Positions 1-9,196 of a stretch of DNA of 64,000 nucleotides are shown piece after piece. The stretch comes from Paraburkholderia bryophila. Lineage in GTDB: Bacteria; Pseudomonadota; Gammaproteobacteria; Burkholderiales; Burkholderiaceae. The stretch lies in NCBI RefSeq assembly GCF_003269035.1, contig NZ_QLTK01000021.1, positions 62,001 to 126,000 of the forward strand, written 5' to 3'. A program made the translations under genes and the position numbers. Every line of letters starts with the position of its first letter. Positions within the stretch are counted from its first letter, which is position 1. The notes beneath the pieces were generated by a model. That model did not search any database. It had not been told where the DNA came from and saw only the letters and a list, made by a program, of their open reading frames with translations.

Positions 1-131
1 GGCCATGCTGCTGCAAGCTCCAGGACCGCAGCGATAGTCGGCGCCCCTATTCTGTAATACCGGCGCGTCCGGCTCCAAAGCGCTGAATCACACTCGGATC
101 CCCGAGTGCGTTTCACCGTACGCACCCCTGT
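1..131. other. Left edge, no gene assigned
   Basis: No coding feature can be supported here. One plus-strand frame is open from the first base and stops at 55-57, so it could be the tail of an upstream gene, but about 18 codons are too few to identify anything. Confidence 0.4.
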
Positions 132-3100
132 TTGTTGAGATCGAAGTCAAAGATGGCACTGTCGGACACTACTCATAAACTGTGCAACGGTTGCGGTCAC
201 GCAAGCTTCCGATTGTTCGCCACTCGCGCAGATGGCGCCCGGATCGAACAATGCGAGTACTGCGGACTGGGTGTAATCGAGCACCCTCCGGCCAATCCGA
301 GCGCATTTTATGGTGACACTTACTACGCCAGCGGCAAGGAAAGCGGATACGCCGACTACCGTTTGGCCGCAGAACACGGCGTGGGCTGGGCCGTCAATCT
401 GATCACCCTGCTTCGTCGCGACGGCAAAATTCTAGACATCGGCTGTGCGGATGGCTATTTGCTGCGCAGACAAGGTGGCGCGTTCGAGCGTTTCGGCATC
501 GAGGTGAATCCAAAAATGGCGGAGGAGGCGGCTAACGCGGGCATTCAGATCATCAGCCGCGATTTGTTAGAAGCGGGTCTCGCGCAACGCTATGAAAAAA
601 CCTTCGACGTAATCACTTCAATCGCGGTATTCGAGCATTTGCCCGATTTCGCGGGCGGCATAGCGACCGCAATCCGCATGCTTAAAGACGAGGGCATTCT
701 ACTGTTTGAAGTGCCTGTCATGTCGGCGCACGCAAGCAACGCGGCATGGCTGCATAGTTCATTCGAACATATTTACTACCCGACCTCCAACGCACTCCAG
801 CATATCGTCGAAGAACGGCTGAAATGCCACCTTGTCGGTGCGGAACTGCTGATCAAAGACTATGCGTCCACCTACGCGGGCTTCATCGTGAAATCGGCGG
901 CGCATGCGGCCTTACTGCGGCCGCTTTTGAGCCGCCTACTCGCTGACGACAGCGACGATCATGCGGCGCTTACTATCGACGAAAGGCGAGCCCGCACACA
1001 TTTGCGCCTGATGCATATGGCGCAGACTTCGGAAGCCTCGGTCCAAGGCATCCGGGAACTCGACCATAGCGAGTACACCGAACCCTTGATCGGCCGCATC
1101 GCACAACTCTGGACTGCCGATCTGCAACGACTTCGCTGCCGGACCGAGCAGATGGAAAAAATAGCGTTAGAGCGCGACAGCTTCAAAGAAGAATCTGAGG
1201 CCTGGCAGAAATCCTGGCGGCAAAAGTCGGAGCAATTAGCTAACGAAACGCGTCGCTTGAGCGCGCGACTAGATGTCGCACAGCGCGATTCGCGGCTCAA
1301 TACCGCGCAGGCGAGCCAAGCCGTGATTGCCGAAATGGAGCGGGTTTCCGCGCTTGAGGCCCAACTTCAGGACGCGATCGCGAAGACGCGCGCGGCAGAA
1401 GATCGCGAAGCACGGGCCAAAGCCAGAGCTGAGGTGGAAGCGCAGCATCGTTACGTCGCGGCCGAAGCGCAACTGCAGATGATCTATGGCAGCACGTTGT
1501 GGCGCCTCACGTCGCCTCCCCGCCGGCTGGCTGCGCGCCATCCACGCGCGGTGCGGCGGCTGCGCCAGCTGGCCAAGCTAGTGTATTGGACCGTCAGGCT
1601 CAAGCTCTTTTCAAAGTTGCGCGAGGTCAAAGCGCGCCGTGCGGCGGCGCTTGATCCTGCTCTGCCCTACGCCACCAGCAGCCAGGCTGACAGCACGCCG
1701 GGGCCAACCGCCGCGCTGTTGCCGGTCGCCGGTGTGCTACCCGAGCCCATGCGCTCAATCGAAACCGACCCATGGCCGGACGACAGGCCGCTGGTGAGCG
1801 TCGTGATTCCATGCTTCAACTACGGGCACCTGGTCGGAGAAGCGATTCGCTCGGTCGAAGCGCAGACGTTCCAAGATATTGAAATCATCGTCGTCGAGGG
1901 CGGATCGAGTTCTGTCGAGTCGCGGCGCGCACTGGCAGCACTTGCCGAACAGCCGTCCACGAAGGTACGGATTCTGTTGCAGGAAAAACCCTATCGTGCC
2001 GGCGCAAATCGCAATTTCGGCATCAGTCATGCACGTGGCAAATACGTGTGCTGCCTCGATGCCGATGACCGTCTCGCGCCGACCTATCTGGAAAAAGCGC
2101 TGTTCATGCTGGAGTCGTACGACTACGACGTCGTGTCGCCCGCCTTGCAATTTTTCGGCGAGCGCTCGGACGTGTTTGCCCCATGCGAGCGGCCCGACCT
2201 CGACATGCTGGTGCATGGCAATCACGTAGTCACGTGCGCGGTATTCCGGCGCTCGCTATGGCAAAAGGCAGGGGGCTATCGCGACTCCGATCCAGCCACC
2301 GGACATCTTCACGAGGACTGGCTGTTCTGGGTGCGTATCGCCGCGCTCGGCGCGCGCTTCCTGAACCTGCGTGAACCACTGTTCTTCTACCGCAGCCACG
2401 GCGCCACGCTCAGCAACAGTGACTCGGTTCTGGACAACGAATTGCAGGCGCAGCTCATCCGCCAATTCAACGCCGACGTGCTCACGCCCGAGGCGTTCAG
2501 CAACGCACGCCTGCGCGCTCGCGCCCAAACCCGCTCGCCGAGACCTTTGCGCAATCTGCTACGCGATCATGGGTCTGGGCAGGACCGCCGCACGATGCTG
2601 CTGGCCGTCCCATATCTGATTCTCGGCGGCGCTGAGCGTCTGTTGAGCGCACTCGTGAACCATCTATCCGCGTGTGGATGGCATGTCATCATCGTCAGTA
2701 CCATCCACAGCGATGATTCGAACGGCGACACGACTTCGTGGTTCGAGCAGGCGGCGCCGGAAATCTACCACCTGCCCAGGTTCCTGAGTCCGGAACGTTG
2801 GAAGGACTTTGTCGACTACCTCTTTGCCAGCCGGAACATCTCCGTGCTGTGGATTGTCGGCAGCGCATTCTTCTACGACTACCTCCCGGCCTTGAAGCAC
2901 CGCCACCCCAGTCTGAAAGTCGCCGACCTGCTGTTCAACCCCGTTGGACATACGGCCAACAATCGCCGCTACGCCGCCTTTATCGACCTGAACCTCGTCG
3001 AAAACCATGAGGTGCGGCAATGGTTGATCGACGCGGGTGAATCGCCGGAGCGCATCCGTCTTATTACCAGCGGTGTTGATCTCGAGATCAACCACCCGGG

Positions 3101-3752
3101 TCCTAGGGACGAAGCCCTGATGGCCGAGTACGGCATACCGCCGGGCAACGTGATAGTCGGTTTTTCGGGCCGCTGGTCGGAAGAGAAGGATCCCCTTGGC
3201 TTTGTAGAAATTGCGAAGCGGCTGCCTGCAGGCCTTCCGGTCACTTTTGTCATCACCGGCACCGGGCCGTTGCAGGCAGAGCTCAGGCAAGCGGTGCACA
3301 ACATGGAGTTCCGCCGCGGCAGATTCGTGGTGTGCGGCCCCGTACCGGACGTCGGACCGGTTCTTCGTCTCTATGACATTCTGTTATTGCCGTCGCGGAT
3401 CGATGGACGCCCTAACATTGTCATGGAAGCGCTCGCCAACGGCGCGGCTGTCATTGCGTCGCGAGTTGGGGCAGTGCCTCACATGATGGAAGAAGGCGTG
3501 CAGGGTTACCTGTGCGAGCCCGGAGACTACCAAAGCTTCGCCGATCGCGTCGCAGAGCTGGCGACAAATCCGGGCAAGCTCGCGACCTTCCGGCTCGAGG
3601 CGAGAAAATTTGCCGAACGCAATCTCGACATTCGTGCAATGGTCGACGAATATGCGCACTGCTTCGGCGCCCTCGCCAGCGAGCATGATGCCGCGCTGAA
3701 TTCGCCGCGGAAACCCGTTCGCGAGGCGGCATCCGAATCGACGGCAAGCTGA
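132..3752 (+). CDS. Multidomain methyltransferase / coiled-coil / GT2 / GT4 polysaccharide biosynthesis protein
   Basis: Unusually long protein (1206 codons from TTG at 132; ATG at 153 is the more conventional start and loses only seven residues). In order: a four-cysteine zinc-ribbon-like element (C-x2-C twice, residues about 17-45), a SAM methyltransferase with the glycine motif DIGCADG near residue 100, a highly charged coiled coil at about 335-450, a GT2 domain from about 553 with VSVVIPCFNYG and the metal-binding DADD near 641, and a GT4 domain from about 820 to the C terminus with GGAERL, GRWSEEKD and the E-x7-E region in GRPNIVMEALANG. Expected to work at the cytoplasmic face in O-antigen synthesis, adding two different sugars and methylating a sugar or chain end. 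It heads a plus-strand run of sugar genes. The domain assignments are firm; the substrates and the start are not. Confidence 0.85.
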   Translation: MLRSKSKMALSDTTHKLCNGCGHASFRLFATRADGARIEQCEYCGLGVIEHPPANPSAFYGDTYYASGKESGYADYRLAAEHGVGWAVNLITLLRRDGKILDIGCADGYLLRRQGGAFERFGIEVNPKMAEEAANAGIQIISRDLLEAGLAQRYEKTFDVITSIAVFEHLPDFAGGIATAIRMLKDEGILLFEVPVMSAHASNAAWLHSSFEHIYYPTSNALQHIVEERLKCHLVGAELLIKDYASTYAGFIVKSAAHAALLRPLLSRLLADDSDDHAALTIDERRARTHLRLMHMAQTSEASVQGIRELDHSEYTEPLIGRIAQLWTADLQRLRCRTEQMEKIALERDSFKEESEAWQKSWRQKSEQLANETRRLSARLDVAQRDSRLNTAQASQAVIAEMERVSALEAQLQDAIAKTRAAEDREARAKARAEVEAQHRYVAAEAQLQMIYGSTLWRLTSPPRRLAARHPRAVRRLRQLAKLVYWTVRLKLFSKLREVKARRAAALDPALPYATSSQADSTPGPTAALLPVAGVLPEPMRSIETDPWPDDRPLVSVVIPCFNYGHLVGEAIRSVEAQTFQDIEIIVVEGGSSSVESRRALAALAEQPSTKVRILLQEKPYRAGANRNFGISHARGKYVCCLDADDRLAPTYLEKALFMLESYDYDVVSPALQFFGERSDVFAPCERPDLDMLVHGNHVVTCAVFRRSLWQKAGGYRDSDPATGHLHEDWLFWVRIAALGARFLNLREPLFFYRSHGATLSNSDSVLDNELQAQLIRQFNADVLTPEAFSNARLRARAQTRSPRPLRNLLRDHGSGQDRRTMLLAVPYLILGGAERLLSALVNHLSACGWHVIIVSTIHSDDSNGDTTSWFEQAAPEIYHLPRFLSPERWKDFVDYLFASRNISVLWIVGSAFFYDYLPALKHRHPSLKVADLLFNPVGHTANNRRYAAFIDLNLVENHEVRQWLIDAGESPERIRLITSGVDLEINHPGPRDEALMAEYGIPPGNVIVGFSGRWSEEKDPLGFVEIAKRLPAGLPVTFVITGTGPLQAELRQAVHNMEFRRGRFVVCGPVPDVGPVLRLYDILLLPSRIDGRPNIVMEALANGAAVIASRVGAVPHMMEEGVQGYLCEPGDYQSFADRVAELATNPGKLATFRLEARKFAERNLDIRAMVDEYAHCFGALASEHDAALNSPRKPVREAASESTAS

Positions 3753-4000
3753 CGCGAGCCGCCGACTCGAATCAGGCGCCGAAGCTACAGCAACTTTTGC
3801 GCACAACAGCCGTATCGGCCGAGGTGCCTCGCTGGCCGGCCCGCGTGTCGATCAAATAGCGCGAGCGAAACGGTCGCCGCACAGCGTTATTTACAATGGG
3901 CATCGGGATGCAACGAACCTCGCGTGTCTGCCTTGCGAAGTCTGCATGGAAGCCAGAGTTGGCCACCTACCCTTGCTAGCGGAACTACTGAATCAGAGCA

Positions 4001-5083
4001 ATGCACAACGAAACGATCAAAGTCCTCGTCCCTCGCCTACCGAATGCGGCCGCGCTCCAGCCTTATCTCGCGCGTATCGACGCCGCAGGTATTTACAGCA
4101 ACTATGGTCCGCTCAGCCGCGAATTCAGTGCCCGACTGGCGCAGTTGGCGGGCGCGCCGTACGTCACCCTGACCTCCAACGGCACGAGCGCGATTGAACT
4201 GGCGCTGCGGGCCAAAGCACTGCCGGGCAGGCGGTATTGCCTGATGCCTGCTTATACCTTCATTGCCAGCGCACACGCGGTCTGTAATGCCGGGCTTACG
4301 CCGATGCTACTCGACGTGTCGCAGGAAACGCTGACGCTGACGCCGCAAATCGCCGAGGCGGCGCTTTCAAGCCTCGACGAGTCCCCAGGAGCCGTGCTGG
4401 TGATCAGCGCCTTCGGTGCGCCGCCTGACCAGGCGGCGTGGGCAGCGTTCGAGGCCCGCACCGGCATTCCCGTCGTGTTCGACGCCGCCGCAGCCGCCAC
4501 CGCGCTGCACGGAGTCGGCAAGCAGCCGGTCTGCGTCAGCCTGCACGCGACCAAGGTTTTGGGGATCGGCGAAGGCGGTGCGATTTTTTCGTCGGACGAG
4601 AACCTGGTGCGACACACGACTGCGATGACCGGTTTCGGTTTTGTTGGAGCCGAACGCGTATCGGCAATTCGCGGCGGCAACTATCGCATCTCCGAATATG
4701 CGGCGGCGGTCGGTCTCGCCGTGCTGGATGGGCTGCCGGCACGCCTTGCCACACTGAGCTCGATCACGGCCGCGTACCGGGCAAGGCTGCAAGGCAAGGC
4801 GGCTTGCCTGCAGAGCGGCGTCGGCGACGAATGGGTTACGATGACCTTGAACGTCATCGTCCCCGCTGAGGCTCTGCAAGTCACGATCGATAAACTGGAT
4901 GCGGCGAAAATCGAATGGCGCCGTTGGTGGGGACCCGGTTGCCATCTACATCCAGCATTCGCCGATGTGCCGCGCGGCGATCTCAGCAACACCGAAGCAA
5001 TCGCGCCGCGCGTGATCGGACTGCCGTTTCACGACCGTTTATCGGAACAAGACCTGGACCAGATCACTCACTGCCTGCCATGA
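4001..5083 (+). CDS. DegT/DnrJ/EryC1 family PLP-dependent sugar aminotransferase
   Basis: 360 residues, normal for the family. Such enzymes transfer an amino group from glutamate to a nucleotide-linked keto sugar. Visible motifs are SNGTSAIELAL near residue 57 (cofactor phosphate binding), PAYTFIASAHAV, the aspartate in FDAAAAA, and HATKVLGIGEGG, in which K185 should form the Schiff base with PLP. The gene overlaps the next GT2 gene at ATGA, so the two are translationally coupled. It implies an amino-deoxy sugar in the glycan. The partner nucleotide-sugar dehydratase is not obvious nearby, and the exact product (such as a 3- or 4-amino-deoxyhexose) cannot be read from sequence. Confidence 0.85.
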   Translation: MHNETIKVLVPRLPNAAALQPYLARIDAAGIYSNYGPLSREFSARLAQLAGAPYVTLTSNGTSAIELALRAKALPGRRYCLMPAYTFIASAHAVCNAGLTPMLLDVSQETLTLTPQIAEAALSSLDESPGAVLVISAFGAPPDQAAWAAFEARTGIPVVFDAAAAATALHGVGKQPVCVSLHATKVLGIGEGGAIFSSDENLVRHTTAMTGFGFVGAERVSAIRGGNYRISEYAAAVGLAVLDGLPARLATLSSITAAYRARLQGKAACLQSGVGDEWVTMTLNVIVPAEALQVTIDKLDAAKIEWRRWWGPGCHLHPAFADVPRGDLSNTEAIAPRVIGLPFHDRLSEQDLDQITHCLP

Positions 5084-6162
5084 GCACCGCCCCTCTTCTC
5101 TCATACATCGTCCTGTCGTACAACTACGAACACTATATCAATTCGACGATTCGCAGCATTCTCGATCAGACTGTGCAGGACTTCGAAATCGTGGTGGTGG
5201 ACGATTGCTCACGAGACAATTCCGTGCGCGTCGTGCGTAGTTTTGGCGACCCGCGCATCCGGATTCTGCAGAACGAAAATAACATGGGTGGGGCGGCAAG
5301 CTATAACCGCGCGGTCGAAGCGGCACGCGGCAAATGGCTGGTGAATCTGGATGCAGACGACTGGATCGCTTCGGATAAGGCAGAAATTCAGCTCGCAGCC
5401 GTAGAGAAGGATCCGTCGCTAGACGTGATCGGCACGTATGTTGCGTTCTTCGATCAGGACGGCGGCCCGCACGAGGCCGCCCAGCAACTCGAGGGGACCG
5501 TCAATCAGCAGCACGAGCTCAACCGTGTCGACACGTGGATCGGTGCGAACCACCTGTGCCGTTCATCGACCATGGTACGGCGCGATGCGCATCTGCGCAT
5601 TGGTCTGGACGACGCGACAATGGTGCGCGCTCCCGACTACGAGCTATGGACTCGCGCGCTGCGCGAGGGCTGCAAGTTCGCGATCGTACCCGAGCGGTTG
5701 ACGTCCATCCGCTTGCATTCGAGCGGCGTCACGCATGCCGACCCGCTTGGCTCGTTGTTGGAAATGACTTACGCGATGCTGCGCAATCTCATTCCGCTTG
5801 CCGAACAGCGCGCGTTTCATCCGTCGATCGCGCGGATCATTACTTGGGTCTGTCGGCATCATGAGTTGAGCCGGCTGTTGCCCGAACAAGGCTACCGCCT
5901 GATCGGCCTCGTGATGGAGCCGCTCGTCTACAAGGACTTCGCGAGTTTCAAGGCTGCGGTCTTCAATGTCGGTGAGCGCGCCGAACTCGCGGCCATCGGA
6001 CGCCGCTGCCTGAGCCTCTTTAGCCCCGGCGCGGGCCCTTATCAGGAAATCAGCCGCCTGCACAAGGACATCGAGGCTTACCTCGAAGCGCGCGACTACT
6101 GGCGTGCCGAGAGCGAAAAGTGGCAGGTCGCCTTTCTGCAGGCGACCGGCGCCGCCAAATAA
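5080..6162 (+). CDS. Family 2 glycosyltransferase
   Basis: A GT-A fold inverting glycosyltransferase of 360 residues. The ATG at 5080 is chosen because it overlaps the stop of the aminotransferase (ATGA) and directly precedes the GT2 signature. Motifs: SYIVLSYNYEHY at residues 8-19, VVVDD at 38-42 and the metal-binding DADD at 91-94. A later PDYELWTRAL segment matches the usual ED-like acceptor region. No membrane segment is evident, so it should act on lipid-linked intermediates at the inner face of the membrane. Donor and acceptor are unknown. Confidence 0.85.
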   Translation: MSTAPLLSYIVLSYNYEHYINSTIRSILDQTVQDFEIVVVDDCSRDNSVRVVRSFGDPRIRILQNENNMGGAASYNRAVEAARGKWLVNLDADDWIASDKAEIQLAAVEKDPSLDVIGTYVAFFDQDGGPHEAAQQLEGTVNQQHELNRVDTWIGANHLCRSSTMVRRDAHLRIGLDDATMVRAPDYELWTRALREGCKFAIVPERLTSIRLHSSGVTHADPLGSLLEMTYAMLRNLIPLAEQRAFHPSIARIITWVCRHHELSRLLPEQGYRLIGLVMEPLVYKDFASFKAAVFNVGERAELAAIGRRCLSLFSPGAGPYQEISRLHKDIEAYLEARDYWRAESEKWQVAFLQATGAAK

Positions 6163-6236
6163 TGTGTCTTGTTTGCGGTACCGCAGGATTCGCTCCGCGT
6201 CTCCGGCACCGCGCCCTTTTCAGATGAGTCGCATCC

Positions 6237-7313
6237 ATGCAGAAGCCGAGAATTCTTGCCCTCCTGCCGTTCCTCGTCAAAGGAGCGCTTTCTATCATCG
6301 TATTGCGTAGTCTGCGCGAACGTGGCTTCGACGTCACCGTTGCATTTTGCGAGGATGCGTCCGAGATCTATGTCGCCGATCCGCTGCTTGACTTCGCAGC
6401 GGACGGTCATCTGATCGACTTGACGAAGGTGAACCGTCATCTACAGTTCGAGACGCTTTTGCAACAAATCAGGAACCGCGACATCAACCTGATCCTGCAA
6501 CTCGGTGCGAGCGATCTGTACCACAATCTGCCGTACTGGAAAGAAGAAATACCGTCGCTGCGTATTGTCGACACGTTGTACAACGAATTCGGCCAGACGC
6601 TGAATCACTTTCTCTACGAACGTTGTATGGACGGCGTCATTGTCGAGAGCGACTACATGTGCAAGTTCGTCAAGCAAGCCTCGTTGCAAGCGCAGCCGAA
6701 CGTGCAGATCGTTCACAGCGGCATCGATCTGACGGACTTTGTGCCGAAGACCGGCGCGAACCGGTGCGACAAACGCCTGACGGTCGGCTATGTCGGCCGT
6801 ATGTCGGTAGAAAAGAACCCCATGGGTTTCGTCGACCTTGCTGAGAGGCTATTCGATTCACAACCGAATGTCGAGTTTCTGCTATTTGGCGGAGGCAATC
6901 AGGCGGACGCAGTGCGGCAGCGCGTGGAACAAAGTCCTGCGGCTGCACGCCTAAGCTACAAAGGTTTCGCCAAACACACCGCCGACGCGTTGCACGAACT
7001 CGATATCCTGGTAGTCCCGTCAAAATTCGACGGGCGCCCGAACGTCATCATGGAAGCCAATGCTTGCGGCGTACCGGTGATCGCCGCGCCGGTAGGCGGC
7101 ATCCCGGAACTGATCGAGGAGGGCCGCAACGGGTTCCTGATCGGCCCCACCGAAACAGACCGAGTTGCACACCTGCTTGCCGGTTTGCTCGACGAGCCCA
7201 GTAAGCTTGGCGTGCTCAAGCAAGCGTCGAGAGAAATCGCGTTGTCGAAATTCGATCGGGCCCACATGTTCGACGCCTACGAATCGACGCTGATCGTTTT
7301 TGCCTCAGCCTGA
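6237..7313 (+). CDS. Family 4 (group 1) glycosyltransferase
   Basis: 358 residues with a GT-B fold. The N-terminal half has an unusual opening in which GALSIIVLRSLRERG replaces the common GGAE-type loop. The donor-binding half has GYVGRMSVEKNPMGF near residue 183 and the E-x7-E region KFDGRPNVIMEANACG near 262. It closely resembles the C-terminal GT4 domain of the giant protein at 132-3752 (both carry DGRPN-V/I-VMEA), which suggests the two descend from one ancestor. It lies 74 bases after the GT2 gene on the same strand and meets the next gene tail to tail. Confidence 0.85.
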   Translation: MQKPRILALLPFLVKGALSIIVLRSLRERGFDVTVAFCEDASEIYVADPLLDFAADGHLIDLTKVNRHLQFETLLQQIRNRDINLILQLGASDLYHNLPYWKEEIPSLRIVDTLYNEFGQTLNHFLYERCMDGVIVESDYMCKFVKQASLQAQPNVQIVHSGIDLTDFVPKTGANRCDKRLTVGYVGRMSVEKNPMGFVDLAERLFDSQPNVEFLLFGGGNQADAVRQRVEQSPAAARLSYKGFAKHTADALHELDILVVPSKFDGRPNVIMEANACGVPVIAAPVGGIPELIEEGRNGFLIGPTETDRVAHLLAGLLDEPSKLGVLKQASREIALSKFDRAHMFDAYESTLIVFASA

Positions 7314-7342
7314 GGTCTCGCCTGTCGACTCACGTGCCGCTA

Positions 7343-9196
7343 CTACCCGCCGCGTCCCGCAGAGAACTTACGCTTGATGCGCGCCATCACGCTTCGTCCT
7401 TTCACGTACACCCTCCGAAGCGTCCAGATTCCGGGAATTCGCATGGCGATAGAACGCAAACGGCTTCTTGAAACAGCCAACGGGTACATGAGCTTTGCGA
7501 GTTCGTTGGCGTACTCCATGACATGGTTAGGCGTCATCTGTATGACCAGTTTTTCGCGCGCTTCGATCGCCTTGCGGTAGTAGTCGTCTAGTTCCTGTTG
7601 CCGCACAGACGCGTCCGATTCCTGCGCAGGCACACGGTAGGCAGACGTCACCTTGTCGATCAACTCGAAATCCTGGGCCTGCGAATATCGAACCCACAGG
7701 TCCCAATCTTCGAGTCGATCGAGATTCACGTCGAAGCCGCCGTATCGGTCGAACAGATCGCGCCTGAACAGGATGCTCTGAATGGGAATGAAATTGTGAT
7801 GCCAGATCGCCGGTCGTGAAAAGCGCTCGCGATAGACGACATAGCGCCTGACGTCGCGGTACACCCAAGGCTCTGCACTGATCACCTCGGTGTCGACCTG
7901 GAAAGCCAGTGAGTAGACGGCGGCAAGATCCGGTCGTTCTGACAAGCGCGGAGCAAGAACCTCGACATGATCCGCAAACAGCAGGTCGTCGTCGTCGAGA
8001 AAACAGGCATACGCGCCGGTCGCTGCGGCGAGCCCGGCATTGCCTCCCGCGCACCGCCCACCTTTCGGAATCGAGTGGTACTGCACGGCCTTCAGCGTGC
8101 CGCTGGCCGCCACTTCAGCTACGAACGCCTCGGCTTGCGTCGAACCGTCCTCAATGACGATCAGTTCGACGTTGGGATACGTCTGGTTCTGCACCGAGCG
8201 TACTGCCTCCCGAAGCTTGCCCAAGCGGCCAGCAACCGTGCGGACGATGATGCTGACGAGCGGAACATTCGAGTCCAGCGAGCCGAACACGAAAAATGGG
8301 CCTTCTCGTGACAGTTCGTAATCCCAACCTCGAAACGAAAACCTGATCTCCGATTTCTTGCGCGTTCGCAGAAAGTAAAACCCGTCCCGCGCAATTTTTC
8401 TCAGGCCGGCCAGCAAGCCCTTCAGACGCCCCGGTATTGGCAATGGGACAAACAACAAGGCGATGTACATCGCCAAACCGACAAGAATTTCGCCTAACGA
8501 TCCGTACCGCAGTCTCAGCAGAATGTTGGCCACCGTACTGCCAAAAAACTGTGCAGGTTTTGACTCATTCGGCGTCTCGTACGTGTAGTGCCAGCACACG
8601 GCGTCGACGCAGTATCGCAATACGTAGCCGCGGTCACGCAGTCGGTACGACAACTCGACATCCTCTCCGTACAAAAACAGACGCGGCTCGTAGCCTCCGA
8701 CCGCCGCGAGCGCCGAACGCCGGAACAATATGCAGGCGCTCGATGCCCAGTTGACTTCGAGAGTAACCGGGTCGTAGTACTTCGGATGCTCGTACGGCTT
8801 CTGCCTGAACTCCCACGCAGCAACCTTGCTGCCATCGCTCCTCGCCATTTGCACGGCGCGCTCGATCGCCAATTCATCAAACGTCAGATCGACATTCGTG
8901 ACGAGAAAGAACACGCTGCTTCCGCGCGCGAGATTGGCGTTGTGGCCAAGACCAAAGCCAACATTTTCGCCGCACATCAGCGAAACGGACGCGAAACGGT
9001 GTTCGTCTTTTCCGATCAGTTCGCGCAGGGTTGCAATCGTGCCGTCGCTCGATCCGTTGTCGCGAATCAGCAGCGATATCTTCTCGAGCGGGTAGCGCTG
9101 AACAGCCAGACTCTTCCAGAACCCTTCGAGCCAGCGCTCGGAGTTAAATGTAACGATCGACAGATCGATTGGGGGCAGTTCAGAGGGTTCGAACAT
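7343..9196 (-). CDS. Tandem double family 2 glycosyltransferase
   Basis: 617 residues from the ATG at 9196, which immediately precedes the first GT2 signature. The frame stays open upstream, but that part looks unlike protein. Domain 1 (about 8-235) begins DLSIVTFNSERW and has RDNGSSDG, in the style of rhamnosyl/fucosyl GT2 enzymes. A hydrophobic stretch near 238-260 (VGLAMYIALLFVPLPIPG) may anchor it. Domain 2 (from about 312) has PLVSIIVRT, IEDGST and the acidic cluster FLDDDD near 402. Two GT2 modules in one chain usually add two sugars or alternate linkages. The gene runs against its neighbours and is convergent with the GT4 gene 30 bases away. Confidence 0.85.
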   Translation of the reverse strand: MFEPSELPPIDLSIVTFNSERWLEGFWKSLAVQRYPLEKISLLIRDNGSSDGTIATLRELIGKDEHRFASVSLMCGENVGFGLGHNANLARGSSVFFLVTNVDLTFDELAIERAVQMARSDGSKVAAWEFRQKPYEHPKYYDPVTLEVNWASSACILFRRSALAAVGGYEPRLFLYGEDVELSYRLRDRGYVLRYCVDAVCWHYTYETPNESKPAQFFGSTVANILLRLRYGSLGEILVGLAMYIALLFVPLPIPGRLKGLLAGLRKIARDGFYFLRTRKKSEIRFSFRGWDYELSREGPFFVFGSLDSNVPLVSIIVRTVAGRLGKLREAVRSVQNQTYPNVELIVIEDGSTQAEAFVAEVAASGTLKAVQYHSIPKGGRCAGGNAGLAAATGAYACFLDDDDLLFADHVEVLAPRLSERPDLAAVYSLAFQVDTEVISAEPWVYRDVRRYVVYRERFSRPAIWHHNFIPIQSILFRRDLFDRYGGFDVNLDRLEDWDLWVRYSQAQDFELIDKVTSAYRVPAQESDASVRQQELDDYYRKAIEAREKLVIQMTPNHVMEYANELAKLMYPLAVSRSRLRSIAMRIPGIWTLRRVYVKGRSVMARIKRKFSAGRGG

